In this document: piece by piece, positions 27,960 to 36,754 of the stretch
Layout of the letters: every line of letters starts with the position of its first letter
How positions within the stretch are numbered: position 1 is the first letter of the stretch
NCBI RefSeq assembly: GCF_001610835.1
Contig: NZ_CP011270.1
Span: forward strand, 1,674,001-1,738,000
Origin: Planctomyces sp. SH-PL14
GTDB lineage: Bacteria > Planctomycetota > Planctomycetia > Planctomycetales > Planctomycetaceae
Direction of reading: 5' to 3'
DNA: 64,000 nucleotides
The notes under the pieces: model-generated
The model's database searches: none
Told to the model about the DNA's origin: nothing
What the model saw: only the letters and a program-made list of their open reading frames with translations
Translations under genes and position numbers: made by a program

Positions 27960-29594
27960 ATGACTGTCAAGAAATTCACGTTTCCGCTGCTGGTCGTCGC
28001 CGGGGTGTTTCTCGTCACCTCGCTGGCGGTCCGCAGTCCCGTGGCCGCCGTCGCCCGAAAACCGGACGGGGCTCTCGCATCGCCGGGCGCCGATGTCTCC
28101 GCCGTCGCCCAGGAGGTGGACCGGGAGCTGGGCCGCCTCTGGGCCGCCCACGGCCTGGAGCCGGCGGAGGCTGCGGACGACCTGACGATCCTTCGCCGCC
28201 TGTCGCTCGCCCTGCACGGGACGATCCCCTCACTGGAGGAGATCCGGCGGTTCGAAGGGGATTCCAGTCCGGACCGGCTCGCGATCCGGGTCTCGGAGAT
28301 GCTCGAGGACACCCGGTTCTCGGATTACTTCGCGGAGCGCCTCGCCCGGGCGTTTGTGAGCGTCGACACCGGCCAGTTCCTGATCTTCCGCCGCGACCGG
28401 TTCGTGGAGTGGCTCAGCGAGTCGCTCCGAAAACGGGTCCCGTACGACCGGCTCGTCCGGGAGATGATCGCCGCCGAAGGGGTCTGGACCGGCCAGCCGG
28501 AAGTCAATTTCCTCACGCAGGCCTACGCCAACGACGAGTTCGATTACAACAAGCTCGCGGCCCGGACCGCCCGGGCCTTCCTGGGCCAGAGGATCGACTG
28601 CGCCCAGTGCCACGACCACCCGTTTGCCGAGTGGAAGCAGAGCCAGTTCGAGGAGCTCGCGGCCTGTTACGGGCAGGTCCGCCTGTCGCCGCTCGGCCTG
28701 AACGACGCCAAGGACCGCGAGTTCAAGGTCCTCGACGGAGACGGAACGACGGAGAAGGTCGTCGCCCCCGGTGTGCCGTTCTCCTCCGAATGGATGGCGG
28801 CCGAGGGGGGCCGGCGGACCCGGCTGGCCGAATGGGTCACGCACCCTAAGAACGAACGCTTCGCGCGGGCCACGGTGAACCGCCTGTGGGCCCTGATGTT
28901 CGGCAAGCCCTACGCCGCCAGCCGGCCCGTCGACGATCTCCCAAACCCCGGCGATCCCGCCACGGCGGACGACCTGCGGCTCCTCGATCTCCTGGCCCGC
29001 GACTTCCGCGACCACGGCTATGACCTGCGGCGGACAATTCGAGTCATCGCCGCCTCGCGGGCGTTCCGGATGTCGTCGGTCCACCCGCAGGCGGAATCGG
29101 ACCGGCTCAACGACCTCGAACAGCACTGGGCGGTCTTTCCGCTGATCCGGCTGCGGCCGGAGCAGGTGATCGGGGCGATGGTCCAGAGCAGCGCCATCCG
29201 GACGATCGACCAGAACTCGCACCTCTTCTCGCGGGCGATCCGCTTCTTCCGCGAGCGGGATTTCGTCAACGAGTTCGGGGATCCGGGCGACGCCGAGCTC
29301 CAGGAGCGGCCCAGCACGATCCCGCAGGCGCTCCTCTCCATGAACGGCCAGTTCGCCGAAGAACTCGCGAAACCCTCGCCGTTCAATTCCTCCGGCCGGC
29401 TCGGACAGGTGGAGACCACCCCCGAGCGGCTGCTCGACGATGCGTTCCTGATCTGCCTGACGCGGCACCCGACGGCCGAAGAGAGCGCGGTCCTGCTGCC
29501 GGACCTTCAGAAAGGGGACCGCCCCTCGGAGGATTCGATCCAGGACCTCTTCTGGGCCCTGTTCAACGCCCCAGAGTTCTGCTGGAACCACTGA
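27960..29594 (+). CDS. DUF1549/DUF1553 planctomycete-type exported protein
   Basis: The 544-residue product begins MTVKKFTFPLLVVAGVFLV, a signal or anchor segment. A DUF1549 (PSCyt2) domain follows (about 45-250), with CAQCHDHPFAEWK at residue 214 onward, a CxxCH pattern that could attach haem c. A DUF1553 (PSD1) domain comes next (about 270-540), with TVNRLWALMFGKP and LRRTIRVIAASRAFRMSS. Many relatives carry an N-terminal cytochrome module (PSCyt1); none is present here. It is followed 74 bases later by a DUF1501 gene, the usual partner in planctomycetes. The molecular role is not established. Confidence 0.88.
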   Translation: MTVKKFTFPLLVVAGVFLVTSLAVRSPVAAVARKPDGALASPGADVSAVAQEVDRELGRLWAAHGLEPAEAADDLTILRRLSLALHGTIPSLEEIRRFEGDSSPDRLAIRVSEMLEDTRFSDYFAERLARAFVSVDTGQFLIFRRDRFVEWLSESLRKRVPYDRLVREMIAAEGVWTGQPEVNFLTQAYANDEFDYNKLAARTARAFLGQRIDCAQCHDHPFAEWKQSQFEELAACYGQVRLSPLGLNDAKDREFKVLDGDGTTEKVVAPGVPFSSEWMAAEGGRRTRLAEWVTHPKNERFARATVNRLWALMFGKPYAASRPVDDLPNPGDPATADDLRLLDLLARDFRDHGYDLRRTIRVIAASRAFRMSSVHPQAESDRLNDLEQHWAVFPLIRLRPEQVIGAMVQSSAIRTIDQNSHLFSRAIRFFRERDFVNEFGDPGDAELQERPSTIPQALLSMNGQFAEELAKPSPFNSSGRLGQVETTPERLLDDAFLICLTRHPTAEESAVLLPDLQKGDRPSEDSIQDLFWALFNAPEFCWNH

Positions 29595-29625
29595 CACGCC
29601 TCTCTGCAGAAGCCGCCACGTCAGA

Positions 29626-29657
29626 CTGATACTTGATACTTGCCACCTGATACTTGG
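29626..29657 (+). repeat. GATACTTG-type short repeat
   Basis: The element reads CTGATACTTGATACTTG, then a 2-base spacer, then ACCTGATACTTGG, in the gap between the DUF1549 and DUF1501 genes. It matches 23870-23901 in inverted orientation. Confidence 0.75.
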
Positions 29658-29668
29658 CCCCTCCTCCC

Positions 29669-30943
29669 ATGTTCACTCGACGCGAAGCCCTGCAGATCGC
29701 CACCGCGACGGGAGTGTCTTTCCTGTGGCCGGGCCTCAGCCCGCGGGCCGCGGAGCGCCGCGGGCCGGAACGCGGGAAGTCGCTCATTACTCTGTGGATG
29801 GCGGGCGGGCCGAGCCAGATGGACTCCTGGGATCCGCACCCGGAGTCGGGGAACGCCGGCGGGATCACGGCGCTCCGGACCTCCGCTCCGGGGATCGAGA
29901 TCGCGCAGCACTACCCGCAGATGGCGGAACAGATGCGGAACCTCTCGGTGATCCGTTCGCTCGTCTCCAAAGAGGGTGACCACGAGCGGGGGACCTACTA
30001 CCTGCTCACCGGATACCGCCCTGATCCGACGGTCCAGCACCCCTCCGTCGGTGCGATCCTGACCGAGGAGCAGCCCGCCCCAGGCGTCGAGATCCCGCAG
30101 CACATCGTTCTCGCGACCGGTGAAGGCTTCGTCGTCCCCCGCGGCGGTTATCTGGGGGACCGTTACGACGCCTTCCGGGTCTCGAACCCGGGCGACAACC
30201 TCCAGAACATGGAGCAGCGGGTTCCGGCGGCGCGGCAGGCGCGGCGGCTGGAGTCGCTCGACGTCCTGTCCCGCTCGTTCGCCGCCGGGCGGAAGCGGCA
30301 GGTCGAGGGGACGATGCACGGCCACGTCATCGACGAGGCGCTGGCGATGATGAAGTCGCCGCAGCTGCGGGCCTTCGACCTCAAGACCGAGCCGGCCGAG
30401 CTCCGCGCCGCCTATGGCGAGAACGGATTCGGCCGCGGGTGTCTCATCGCCCGGAAGCTGGTCGAGGAGGGAGTCCGCTCGATTCAGGTCGTCCTCCACG
30501 GCTTCGACACGCACGCCGACAACTTCGACGGACAGAAAACCCAGGCCGTGATTCTCGATCCCGCGTTCGCCACGCTTGTCAACGACCTGAAGCAGCGGGA
30601 CCTGTTCGACTCGACGATCGTCCTGTGCATTGGCGAGTTCGGGCGGACGCCGTGGATCAACCCGCTCGGAGGCCGGGACCACTGGCCGAGCGGGTTTTCG
30701 TGCGTGGTCGGCGGCGGCGGACTGCGGAGCGGCGTGCTGATCGGCCGGACGAACCCGGACGTCCGCGATGACGACGCGGGTAAGCTGGCCAAGATCCCGG
30801 CCGATCCGATCGAGGTTCCGGACCTCTACGCCACGATCCTGCGGCAGATGGGGGTCGACGGTTCGAAGGAGATCATCACGCCGATCGGCCGTCCGCTTGC
30901 GCTCTGCCAGGGGAAGCCGATTGACCGCCTTCTGCCGGGGTGA
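29669..30943 (+). CDS. DUF1501 protein with Tat-type signal
   Basis: The 424-residue product starts MFTRREALQIATATGVSFLW, a twin-arginine-type export signal. It continues with the DUF1501 fold, an alkaline phosphatase/sulfatase-like family: TLWMAGGPSQMDSWDPHP, a long middle, VVLHGFDTHADNF, LCIGEFGRTPWIN and GGRDHWPSGFS. The Asp and His residues in these segments are the likely metal ligands. It pairs with the DUF1549/DUF1553 gene just upstream and is probably cotranscribed with it. The open frame begins at 29654 (GTG), but ATG-29669 gives the standard signal. Confidence 0.9.
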   Translation: MFTRREALQIATATGVSFLWPGLSPRAAERRGPERGKSLITLWMAGGPSQMDSWDPHPESGNAGGITALRTSAPGIEIAQHYPQMAEQMRNLSVIRSLVSKEGDHERGTYYLLTGYRPDPTVQHPSVGAILTEEQPAPGVEIPQHIVLATGEGFVVPRGGYLGDRYDAFRVSNPGDNLQNMEQRVPAARQARRLESLDVLSRSFAAGRKRQVEGTMHGHVIDEALAMMKSPQLRAFDLKTEPAELRAAYGENGFGRGCLIARKLVEEGVRSIQVVLHGFDTHADNFDGQKTQAVILDPAFATLVNDLKQRDLFDSTIVLCIGEFGRTPWINPLGGRDHWPSGFSCVVGGGGLRSGVLIGRTNPDVRDDDAGKLAKIPADPIEVPDLYATILRQMGVDGSKEIITPIGRPLALCQGKPIDRLLPG

Positions 30944-30991
30944 TCTGCGGGTTGTGGTCAGTCAACGGGTGACGGGATGTTTTGTTCCGCT

Positions 30992-31317
30992 GGCTCAAAC
31001 CGCGTCCTTGCCGGCACAGCGTCATAGCTCAAACCCAACGTGCCACGGCAGCCTGGGGTCAAGGGGGCCACGCCCCCTTGCCGCCGGAGGCATTTCTATG
31101 AGGAACCGTGGTACACAACGGACGTCCGTCTTGTGGTACCGGCGTTGAGGACTCACCGCTCGCCTTGCAGTCCCCGCGGGTTGGTGAGGGGGCATACGGC
31201 ACCGTGTCCGCGTCTGAACACTCACTCCTTCAGACATCTCTCGACGGCCAGGCCTCCGGCGGGCAAAGGGGCGTTGCCCCTCTGCACTCCCCACCAGGGG
31301 TACCCCCTGGACCCCGG
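30992..31317 (+). repeat. Interspersed hairpin-rich element, copy B
   Basis: This copy includes the 5' flank GGCTCAAACCGCGTCCTTGCCGGCAC, shared with the copies at 55969 and 62456. Hairpins are AAGGGGGC/GCCCCCTT (31061-31079), AGGGGC/GCCCCT (31267-31281) and CCAGGGG/CCCCCTGG (31294-31310). GCCGGAGGC and GCCTCCGGC on the two sides make the whole element an overall inverted repeat. It occupies most of the 479-base gap between a DUF1501 gene and a convergent gene. The remaining 105 bases to 31422 show nothing recognisable. Confidence 0.88.
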
Positions 31318-31422
31318 TTCTTGGGCCGATAAGCCTGGCGACGCCGATGCCGTCTCTATGGTTCACAAACTGCTACACATCAGCTCAGTCGCCACGCGCC
31401 TCCGACTCCCCCGATGCCGCAA

Positions 31423-31992
31423 TCACTTCTCGCCGCTGAGACCAAGCAGCTTCTCGATCCGCGGCCACACCGTCTTCCGGGCAGTGTCGAACTCCGCGGC
31501 ATTCTTGTCAGTCCGCTGACCGGCATAAGTCTTGAGCGCCTCAGCTTGGACCTTGAGCTGCCGGTAGATCGAGATCATCTCGTCAATCGCCTTGCCGTCA
31601 TCTTCCGAGAGCTTCTTGCGATCCAGCCGCCCCATCTGGGCGATGACGTTGTCGCACATCGCCGAGACTTCGGTCATCAGCTCCCGCACCCGCTCCGACG
31701 GATAAACCTTCTTCGAGAGGGCGTCGGCCGTGACGCCGATGTAGCCGAACGTCGTATACATGTGGGAGGCGGTCAGGACCCCCACGATCTGAAGCGATTC
31801 CTCGGCCGGAACCGTCGCCCCGCCCGCCGTCGGCGCGGGGGCCAGTTCGCTCTTCTGAACCTCGACAACCAGTCCCGGCCCGCCGGCGGAGACATCACCC
31901 GCTTCCTGGGCGCTCGCACCCGCGGAGAGCTGCAGCGCGATGGCGACAACGATGGCGGCGCCTGTCAGCAGGCGAGAGAAGACCGAGTCCAT
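31423..31992 (-). CDS. Exported protein of unknown function
   Basis: The 189-residue product begins MDSVFSRLLTGAAIVVAIALQ, a signal peptide with cleavage expected near SAGASAQ. The mature part has a Pro/Ala-rich stretch, then mostly helical sequence with one Cys (AMCDNVIAQM). I recognise no domain. The open frame continues upstream to 32337, but only as an out-of-frame read through leuD. It lies 8 bases after leuD on the same strand, so the two are probably cotranscribed, though no functional link is evident. Confidence 0.7.
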   Translation of the reverse strand: MDSVFSRLLTGAAIVVAIALQLSAGASAQEAGDVSAGGPGLVVEVQKSELAPAPTAGGATVPAEESLQIVGVLTASHMYTTFGYIGVTADALSKKVYPSERVRELMTEVSAMCDNVIAQMGRLDRKKLSEDDGKAIDEMISIYRQLKVQAEALKTYAGQRTDKNAAEFDTARKTVWPRIEKLLGLSGEK

Positions 31993-32000
31993 GGCCAGCC

Positions 32001-32597
32001 TCAGCTCTTGGAGAATCCGGCGAGATACGGCAAGGTCGACGCAACCTTCTCGATCTGCGGCTTGGCGTCGAGAAGCTGCCCGAGGAAGTCCCACTGACCG
32101 GTGACCAGCGACTCGCGGACGTTCGCCGGCATCGTGATCGGCACCGACAGCGGACCGCACTGGACGCGGCTGCCGACGAGGTCGAAGGTCACTTCCGTCT
32201 TCGGGTTGGCCTCGATGGCGGCGGCGAGCTTCTCGAGGTCCGCCCGCGTGGCGACGCCGCAGGGAATCCCCAGCGACGTGCAGTTGCCGAAGAAGATCTC
32301 GGCGAACGATTCGGCGACGACCGCCTTGATCCCCCACCGCATGAGGGACTGCGGGGCGTGCTCGCGGGAGGAGCCGCAGCCGAAGTTTCGGCCGCTAACG
32401 AGGATGGCCCCCCCCTGGAAGCGGGCGTCGTCAAAGGGGTGCTTGGAGTCCTGCTTCCGGTCATCTTCGAAGGCGTGCTGGCCGAGCCCGTCGAACGTGA
32501 CGCAGCGGAGGAACCGCGCGGGGATGATCCGGTCCGTGTCGATGTCGTCGAGGAGAAGGGGGACGGCGGTGCCGGCGACCTGGGCAATCTTTTGCAT
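32001..32597 (-). CDS. leuD: 3-isopropylmalate dehydratase small subunit
   Basis: LeuD is the small (swivel-domain) subunit of isopropylmalate isomerase in leucine synthesis; it works with LeuC, which holds the 4Fe-4S cluster. The 198-residue product has the family motifs LLLDDIDTDRIIPARFL near the N-terminus, ILVSGRNFGCGSSREHAPQ around residue 67 and FAEIFFGNC. The length is normal. leuC is not adjacent, and the next gene downstream is an unrelated exported protein, so the subunits are encoded apart. Confidence 0.95.
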   Translation of the reverse strand: MQKIAQVAGTAVPLLLDDIDTDRIIPARFLRCVTFDGLGQHAFEDDRKQDSKHPFDDARFQGGAILVSGRNFGCGSSREHAPQSLMRWGIKAVVAESFAEIFFGNCTSLGIPCGVATRADLEKLAAAIEANPKTEVTFDLVGSRVQCGPLSVPITMPANVRESLVTGQWDFLGQLLDAKPQIEKVASTLPYLAGFSKS

Positions 32598-32975
32598 GAA
32601 ACGACGTTGTCCAAAATGGCGGCCGTCCGGCTCGGCAAGGGGCGTCGCGGACGGGGATCGAGCATTCTGAATGCGTTCCGCCGCAGAATCAACCGGCTGA
32701 CCGATCGCCAGCCGTCGCCCCTGACGTCACGGTCCCGTCTTTTGAACCACAAAGACGAGGAGGAGGGAGGGACCACAGAGGAACACAGATCGACACAGAT
32801 GAAGACAGGGAGGTCGACGTCGCACTGCCGGGCGGTCCTGCCTCTGCCGGAATGTTCTGGATCCCCTGTACCCGGCGGGGCAAACTGGCGGCGAGGCCAG
32901 CCGGCCGCCGTGTCAGGCGCCGGATTTCCAATGGGGCCACGTCGAATTCGAAGCCGCTCAGGAAGGGGTCACCTG
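32598..32975. other. Divergent intergenic region between leuD and a WD40 gene
   Basis: This 378-base gap should contain the leuD promoter (-) and the promoter of the WD40-like gene (+). From 32741 to 32811 it holds a degenerate repeat arm with words such as ACACAGATCGACACAGATG, related to the inverted repeat at 13355-13427 but without a matching second arm. I see no other feature. Confidence 0.5.
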
Positions 32976-34058
32976 ATGGTCCGGTCGATTTGCATTGCTC
33001 TGCGCAGTGCCGCGATTCTCCTGGCCGTCGCGGCGTCGGTCCGCCCGGCAGCGGCTGAGGACTTTCGGAACTGGCTGCTCGGCATGAGCTTCTCATCCGA
33101 CAGCCGGAAGGTGGCGGTCTGCGGGGAAGCGGTGCAGATCGTCGACCTGGCTTCACGAAAACCTCTGGCCGGGGATCAATCCCCCGCTCAGGACCGCAAG
33201 TGGTTTCGAACCGTTGCGTTCTCTCCCCGGCAGCCCGACCTGCTGGCCATGGTGCAGGGCGATTCTCGCGTTCTCCTCTGGCAACTCGGCGGGAAAGAAC
33301 CGCTTGCCGAGTTCCCGGAGGAGAAGGGAATCGTCAGCTCCCTGACGTTCTCGCCGGATGGCCACCAGCTCCTGGGGACGTTCACCTTCGGCGGGCCGGA
33401 AGGAAAACGCGGCAGCCGGATGCAGCTCTGGGATGTGGCGACCAGAAAGCCGCTGCGCTCGGAGGAACGCCTGGGCGTCTCGATCCAGGGCGTTTCCTTC
33501 TCGGGCGACGGGCGGCGGATGGCACTGGGAGTCGGTTCCACGGTAGAGGTTGTGGAAGCCGCCACCTGGGAAAAAGTGGCCTCGGTGCCGCTGCCCGCCG
33601 GCGGACAGAAGGGCGACCCCGTCGGACTCGCCACCGGTTTCGCCGCTGGCGACGAGACGGTCCTGGTGGCGGGCGGGATCTGCGTACCGACGACTCCCGA
33701 TTCCTGCGATCCAACAGGGCTCTTCTGGCAGTGGAACCTCGGCGACATGACCACCCGGACCAGCGAGCCGGCAATGATGACCGTCAGCGGCTTTGCCCTG
33801 ACCCCGGATCGCAAGGCCTGCGTTCTCGGATCCTGCGTCGGCACGGCCCACCGCGTCGCCCGGCTGGACTTGGAGAGCGGGAAAACGCTGTGGACGAAGG
33901 ACATCCCGCTCCGAAACGGTTCGATCCACGACCTCCGCGGTTTGCAGGTGTCGCCGGACGGCAAGTGGGTCGGCTGGTGCAACTTTGACTCAGTCCATCT
34001 CTTACGACGCGACGACGGCGAAGAGGCGGTCACGCTGACCCCGGAAAACTGGCGCTAG
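32976..34058 (+). CDS. Exported WD40-like beta-propeller protein
   Basis: The 360-residue product starts MVRSICIALRSAAILLAVAA and has a signal peptide ending near RPAAAEDF. The rest is built of WD40-like blades (MSFSSDSRKVAVCG, VAFSPRQPDLLAMVQ, LTFSPDGHQLLGTF, VSFSGDGRRMALGVG, FALTPDRKACVLGS, LQVSPDGKWVGWCN). A good ribosome site (GGAAGGGG) precedes the ATG at 32976, which excludes the longer frame opening at 32358. The blade motifs and export suggest a protein-binding scaffold in the periplasm; the partner is unknown. Confidence 0.8.
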   Translation: MVRSICIALRSAAILLAVAASVRPAAAEDFRNWLLGMSFSSDSRKVAVCGEAVQIVDLASRKPLAGDQSPAQDRKWFRTVAFSPRQPDLLAMVQGDSRVLLWQLGGKEPLAEFPEEKGIVSSLTFSPDGHQLLGTFTFGGPEGKRGSRMQLWDVATRKPLRSEERLGVSIQGVSFSGDGRRMALGVGSTVEVVEAATWEKVASVPLPAGGQKGDPVGLATGFAAGDETVLVAGGICVPTTPDSCDPTGLFWQWNLGDMTTRTSEPAMMTVSGFALTPDRKACVLGSCVGTAHRVARLDLESGKTLWTKDIPLRNGSIHDLRGLQVSPDGKWVGWCNFDSVHLLRRDDGEEAVTLTPENWR

Positions 34059-34128
34059 ACACGAGGCTGTCGCGACAGAAGCCACAATGCCATTTTGACA
34101 CCCACTCAGCCGCAAGGGGCAGACTGCC

Positions 34129-34165
34129 AAAACAAAAAAAGACCTTCGAGCGAACTCGAAGGTCT
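34129..34165 (-). terminator. Rho-independent terminator of the hsp20 operon
   Basis: On the (-) strand a perfect 11-bp stem (34140-34150 with 34155-34165, loop CGAA) is followed by TTTTTTTGTTTT. It lies 30 bases after the last hsp20 stop codon and is the clearest intrinsic terminator in the window. Confidence 0.9.
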
Positions 34166-34194
34166 CTGGCGAGGACGGGAGAAATCAGGGCGGA

Positions 34195-34617
34195 CTACTC
34201 AGCCCGCTTCACCGCCACCTTGACAACGGCGGGCTGAGCCTTGGGGAGGGTCAGCGACAGGAGACCGTTCTTGACCGTCGCGTCGATCCCCTGCGGGTTC
34301 ACGTTGTCGGCGAGCTTGAACGCCCGCTCATAGTGCCGCCGGCCGGCGGTGCCGTACACGGCCTTGAAGCCGTCAGGCTGCGGCAGGTCGACCTCGGCCG
34401 AGATCGTGAGGATGTCGCGCTCGACGCGGACTTCGACGCTGGACTCATCGGCTCCGGGAAGCTCGGCCCGCAAGACGTAGCCGCTGTCGGTTTCGAACAT
34501 GTCCACACGGGGTCGGACATGGGCCACCGGACGGGCCTTGTCCGGCGCTGCGGGCGCGGTCGCTGGAGCGGGATTGGCGGTCGCGGCATTCATGGGGGTA
34601 TCGGTCGTCTGACTCAT
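34195..34617 (-). CDS. hsp20: Small heat-shock protein (Hsp20/alpha-crystallin), second copy
   Basis: The 140-residue holdase chaperone has an alpha-crystallin domain over about residues 33-135. It has the family features VDMFETDSGYVLRAELPGAD at the first strands and NGLLSLTLPKAQ, a variant of the GxLTLxLPK motif, near the end. The N-terminal 30 residues are Thr/Ala/Pro-rich. AGGAG nine bases upstream of the ATG at 34617 sets the start; the longer frame to 34986 is a read through the upstream gene. It is the second gene of a two-gene hsp20 operon and ends at a strong terminator. Confidence 0.93.
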   Translation of the reverse strand: MSQTTDTPMNAATANPAPATAPAAPDKARPVAHVRPRVDMFETDSGYVLRAELPGADESSVEVRVERDILTISAEVDLPQPDGFKAVYGTAGRRHYERAFKLADNVNPQGIDATVKNGLLSLTLPKAQPAVVKVAVKRAE

Positions 34618-34685
34618 ATTCGGAATCTCCTGAGGAGCTGTGGAAAAACGGGGTGAAAACAGGCCGGCGCGGTAGACGGAAGGGA

Positions 34686-35120
34686 CTACCCCGCCCGCAC
34701 CACGACCTTGGCTTTGGACTGCTCCGGAGCACGGGCGGTGATCCTGAGGATCCCCTTCTGATAGACCGCGTCGAGCCGTTCGGCGTCGACCGGGAACGGC
34801 AGCGCGAGGTCGTAGCGGGTAGGACGCAATTCGCGCTCCTGGAGGAACGCCCGCTCGCCGCTGTGGTCCGACTCCGGATGCCTGAATCGCACGACGAGCT
34901 TCTGGCCATTCGGCAGGATCTCGAAGGCGTCCTCGGTCAGACCGGGGGCGTCGATCTCGATCGCCACGACATCGGTGCCGGCCCACATCCGGACCGCACT
35001 GTCGGTGTTGACGTGGGAAAACAGGTTCTGGACTTCCCCCTGAAACGCTTCGAGAAGCTTCCAGGGGCTGGCAGGCCAGTTCAGGGTCAGTGGGGTGAAC
35101 GGAAGACGATTCGCAACCAT
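34686..35120 (-). CDS. hsp20: Small heat-shock protein (Hsp20/alpha-crystallin), first copy
   Basis: The 144-residue protein starts MVANRLPFTPLTLNWPASPW, fixed by AGGAG seven bases before ATG-35120. The N-terminal 45 residues are hydrophobic and aromatic, as in oligomer-forming sHSPs. The alpha-crystallin domain (about 45-140) includes VAIEIDAPGLTEDAFEI and YQKGILRITARAPEQ. It is quite different in sequence from the second copy, so the two may form mixed oligomers or handle different clients. A near-perfect sigma-54 promoter lies about 97 bases upstream. Confidence 0.92.
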   Translation of the reverse strand: MVANRLPFTPLTLNWPASPWKLLEAFQGEVQNLFSHVNTDSAVRMWAGTDVVAIEIDAPGLTEDAFEILPNGQKLVVRFRHPESDHSGERAFLQERELRPTRYDLALPFPVDAERLDAVYQKGILRITARAPEQSKAKVVVRAG

Positions 35121-35216
35121 CGATGGTCTCCTATGCCAAGACTGCCAGAGTGGCCGAACTGCATCCAAACCACAACAAGGCCATTTTGGCAGCACGTGTT
35201 GTCTGGGCAACGAAAA

Positions 35217-35232
35217 AGCAAGCGCCGTGCCA
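35217..35232 (-). promoter_or_regulatory. Sigma-54 (-24/-12) promoter of the hsp20 operon
   Basis: On the (-) strand the sequence TGGCACGGCGCTTGCT matches the sigma-54 consensus TGGCACG-N4-TTGCW exactly. Transcription would start about 12 bases downstream, near 35205, leaving a leader of about 85 bases. In the leader, GCCA-N3-TGGC at 35180-35190 forms a small palindrome. Confidence 0.75.
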
Positions 35233-35566
35233 ACTCTTCGGCGTCAGCCCGCCGGGAATCCGGAATCGGCCGGAAGCAGTCCGACGAGGTCCCCTGCGGA
35301 TCCAAGGCGATCGGGGCGGACAAAATTCTGCAGCGCGCCCACACGGCCGAAATCCGAAACGTACGTCCCTCCGTTCCAGAGACAAATCGTCTACAATCGG
35401 GCCCGGGAACGGGCCTCAGACGGAACGGTCCAGCCTCTTCAGGCCCATTTCAGGGAACTCGGAGAGGCGATTTTTCGTCCATTCGATCGCGTTGCAGGAG
35501 CCCAGCAGGCCCTGTACGCTCGACCCCGCAACTCAATTTCCAATCTGAACCGGGCAGAAATCATCC
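35233..35566. other. Intergenic region upstream of moxR
   Basis: This is the moxR-proximal part of the 446-base gap between the hsp20 operon and moxR. It should contain any enhancer sites for the sigma-54 promoter and the promoter of the moxR cluster. A TACAAT hexamer at 35392-35397 could be a -10 box, but I see no matching -35 box. Nothing else is recognisable. Confidence 0.4.
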
Positions 35567-36583
<1,017 letters not shown>

Positions 36584-36754
36584 GCGAGCGGGGGGCGTCA
36601 GCCCCCTGATGACAGGTTCGCAGAAGGGTTTCGGAGTTCGAGCCCCGCGCCGCTCGGGGGGGCGAAGAGCCGAATCGACGGAGTCGCCGACCGACGTGGC
36701 CGGCCGTCTCCGCGACCGGCAGCAGCAGACAGGGAGGGCCCGCGGGGCCGCGAC

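Noticed and set aside
31040-31519. Open frames inside repeat copy B
   Set aside because: The same sequence recurs in copies A, C and D with frameshifts and stops, so no protein is conserved.
35392-35397. TACAAT as the -10 box of the moxR promoter
   Set aside because: No acceptable -35 box lies at 16-18 bases, so it is mentioned only as a weak possibility.
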